Assembly: GCA_900765705.1 (NCBI GenBank)
Contig: CAAFSR010000399.1
Location: forward strand, 1-5,909
Source: an uncultured Faecalibacterium sp.
GTDB taxonomy: Bacteria; Bacillota; Clostridia; Oscillospirales; Ruminococcaceae
Direction: 5' to 3'
DNA: 5,909 nucleotides
A program made the translations under genes and the position numbers. Position 1 is the first letter of the stretch. Every line of letters begins with the position of its first letter. The notes under the pieces were generated by a model that was not told where the DNA came from, did no database searches, and was given only the letters and a program-made list of their open reading frames with translations. Of the stretch, positions 5,712 to 5,909 are shown one piece after another.

Positions 5712-5909
5712 GCGTCTTTGGGCGGGTTTGGGGCGGTTCTAAGCACCGCGCCAAAAACTGCCGCTGCCCTGCGTTACAGTATATGCAGACAGTGCGGGGA
5801 ACAGAACAAAACTCCCCGCCGGAAAGCGGGGGTTTATTATGACAGAGCGGATGGGTGTTTTATCTTCGGACGGGCGATGCCTGCAGCCTTCGCCCTTGGC
5901 GGCACGGGC
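5712..5909. other. Right-hand intergenic tail with no confident gene
   Basis: About 200 nt follow the gltX terminator. They hold a hairpin (5809-5835) and frames that run open to the window edge on the minus strand, but no good ribosome site, promoter or recognised protein. One minus-strand frame is open from 5909 down to a TAG at 5739-5741 (56 codons). A second ends at tandem TAA stops (5839-5834), and a third ends at a TAA at 5862-5860. Third-position GC in the longest frame is clearly lower than in the genes of the window. It is either spacer, the 3' end of a convergent gene, or part of a dispersed repeat. Confidence 0.5.
5809..5835. terminator. Possible bidirectional terminator hairpin
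   Basis: AAAC and CCCCGC in the left arm (5809-5819, with one bulged T at 5813) pair with 5826-5835 around a CGGAAA loop. Ts follow on both strands (TTTATT on +, TTTTG on -). Such hairpins commonly lie between convergent genes, which suggests a minus-strand gene ending just beyond or within the window edge. Confidence 0.6.

Noticed and set aside
5839..5909. Plus-strand ATG at 5839 with a frame open to the window edge.
   Set aside because: The ATG lies at the foot of the 5809-5835 hairpin with only a G run as a poor ribosome site and no promoter; codon use is unlike the other genes.

Overview
The window is ordinary chromosomal DNA from a low-to-mid-complexity, GC-rich Firmicute. GC-rich third codon positions, strong purine-rich Shine-Dalgarno sites and the clostridial style of the proteins (a zinc-finger Clp ATPase of the ClpE type, a bacterial GluRS, a small HTH regulator plus membrane protein pair) suggest an Oscillospiraceae/Ruminococcaceae gut anaerobe, possibly Faecalibacterium. 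That assignment is inference from protein flavour, not a database match. All complete genes lie on the + strand. No tRNA, rRNA, CRISPR array or insertion sequence was seen.

Layout. Positions 1-140 are the 3' end of an unidentified gene. It is followed, with no visible terminator or promoter, by a CvpA-family membrane protein (202-897) and, 21 nt later, a ClpE-like AAA+ unfoldase (919-3228). This run ends at a very good intrinsic terminator (3241-3274). A separate AT-rich promoter (3308-3336), with an inverted repeat in its spacer, drives a two-gene unit: a 65-residue Xre-type HTH regulator (3386-3583) and, 3 nt later, a four-helix membrane protein resembling DUF6773 (3587-4030). That unit ends at a hairpin at 4037-4081. 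A near-consensus promoter (4106-4134) then drives glutamyl-tRNA synthetase gltX (4186-5655), which ends at a strong terminator (5674-5711). The last ~200 nt hold no confident gene; they contain a hairpin that could work in both directions (5809-5835) and a minus-strand reading frame that stays open to the window edge.

How the genes work together. The cvpA-clpE pair looks like one transcription unit joining a membrane protein to a cytoplasmic protein-quality-control ATPase that carries a ClpP-docking tripeptide. The HTH/membrane pair looks like a small self-regulated cassette. gltX is an independent housekeeping gene supplying Glu-tRNA. I found no convincing sign of a wholly new system. The points most worth checking are the candidate operator of the HTH cassette, the methionine-rich linker and altered pore-loop residue of the ClpE-like protein, and the unexplained right-hand tail.
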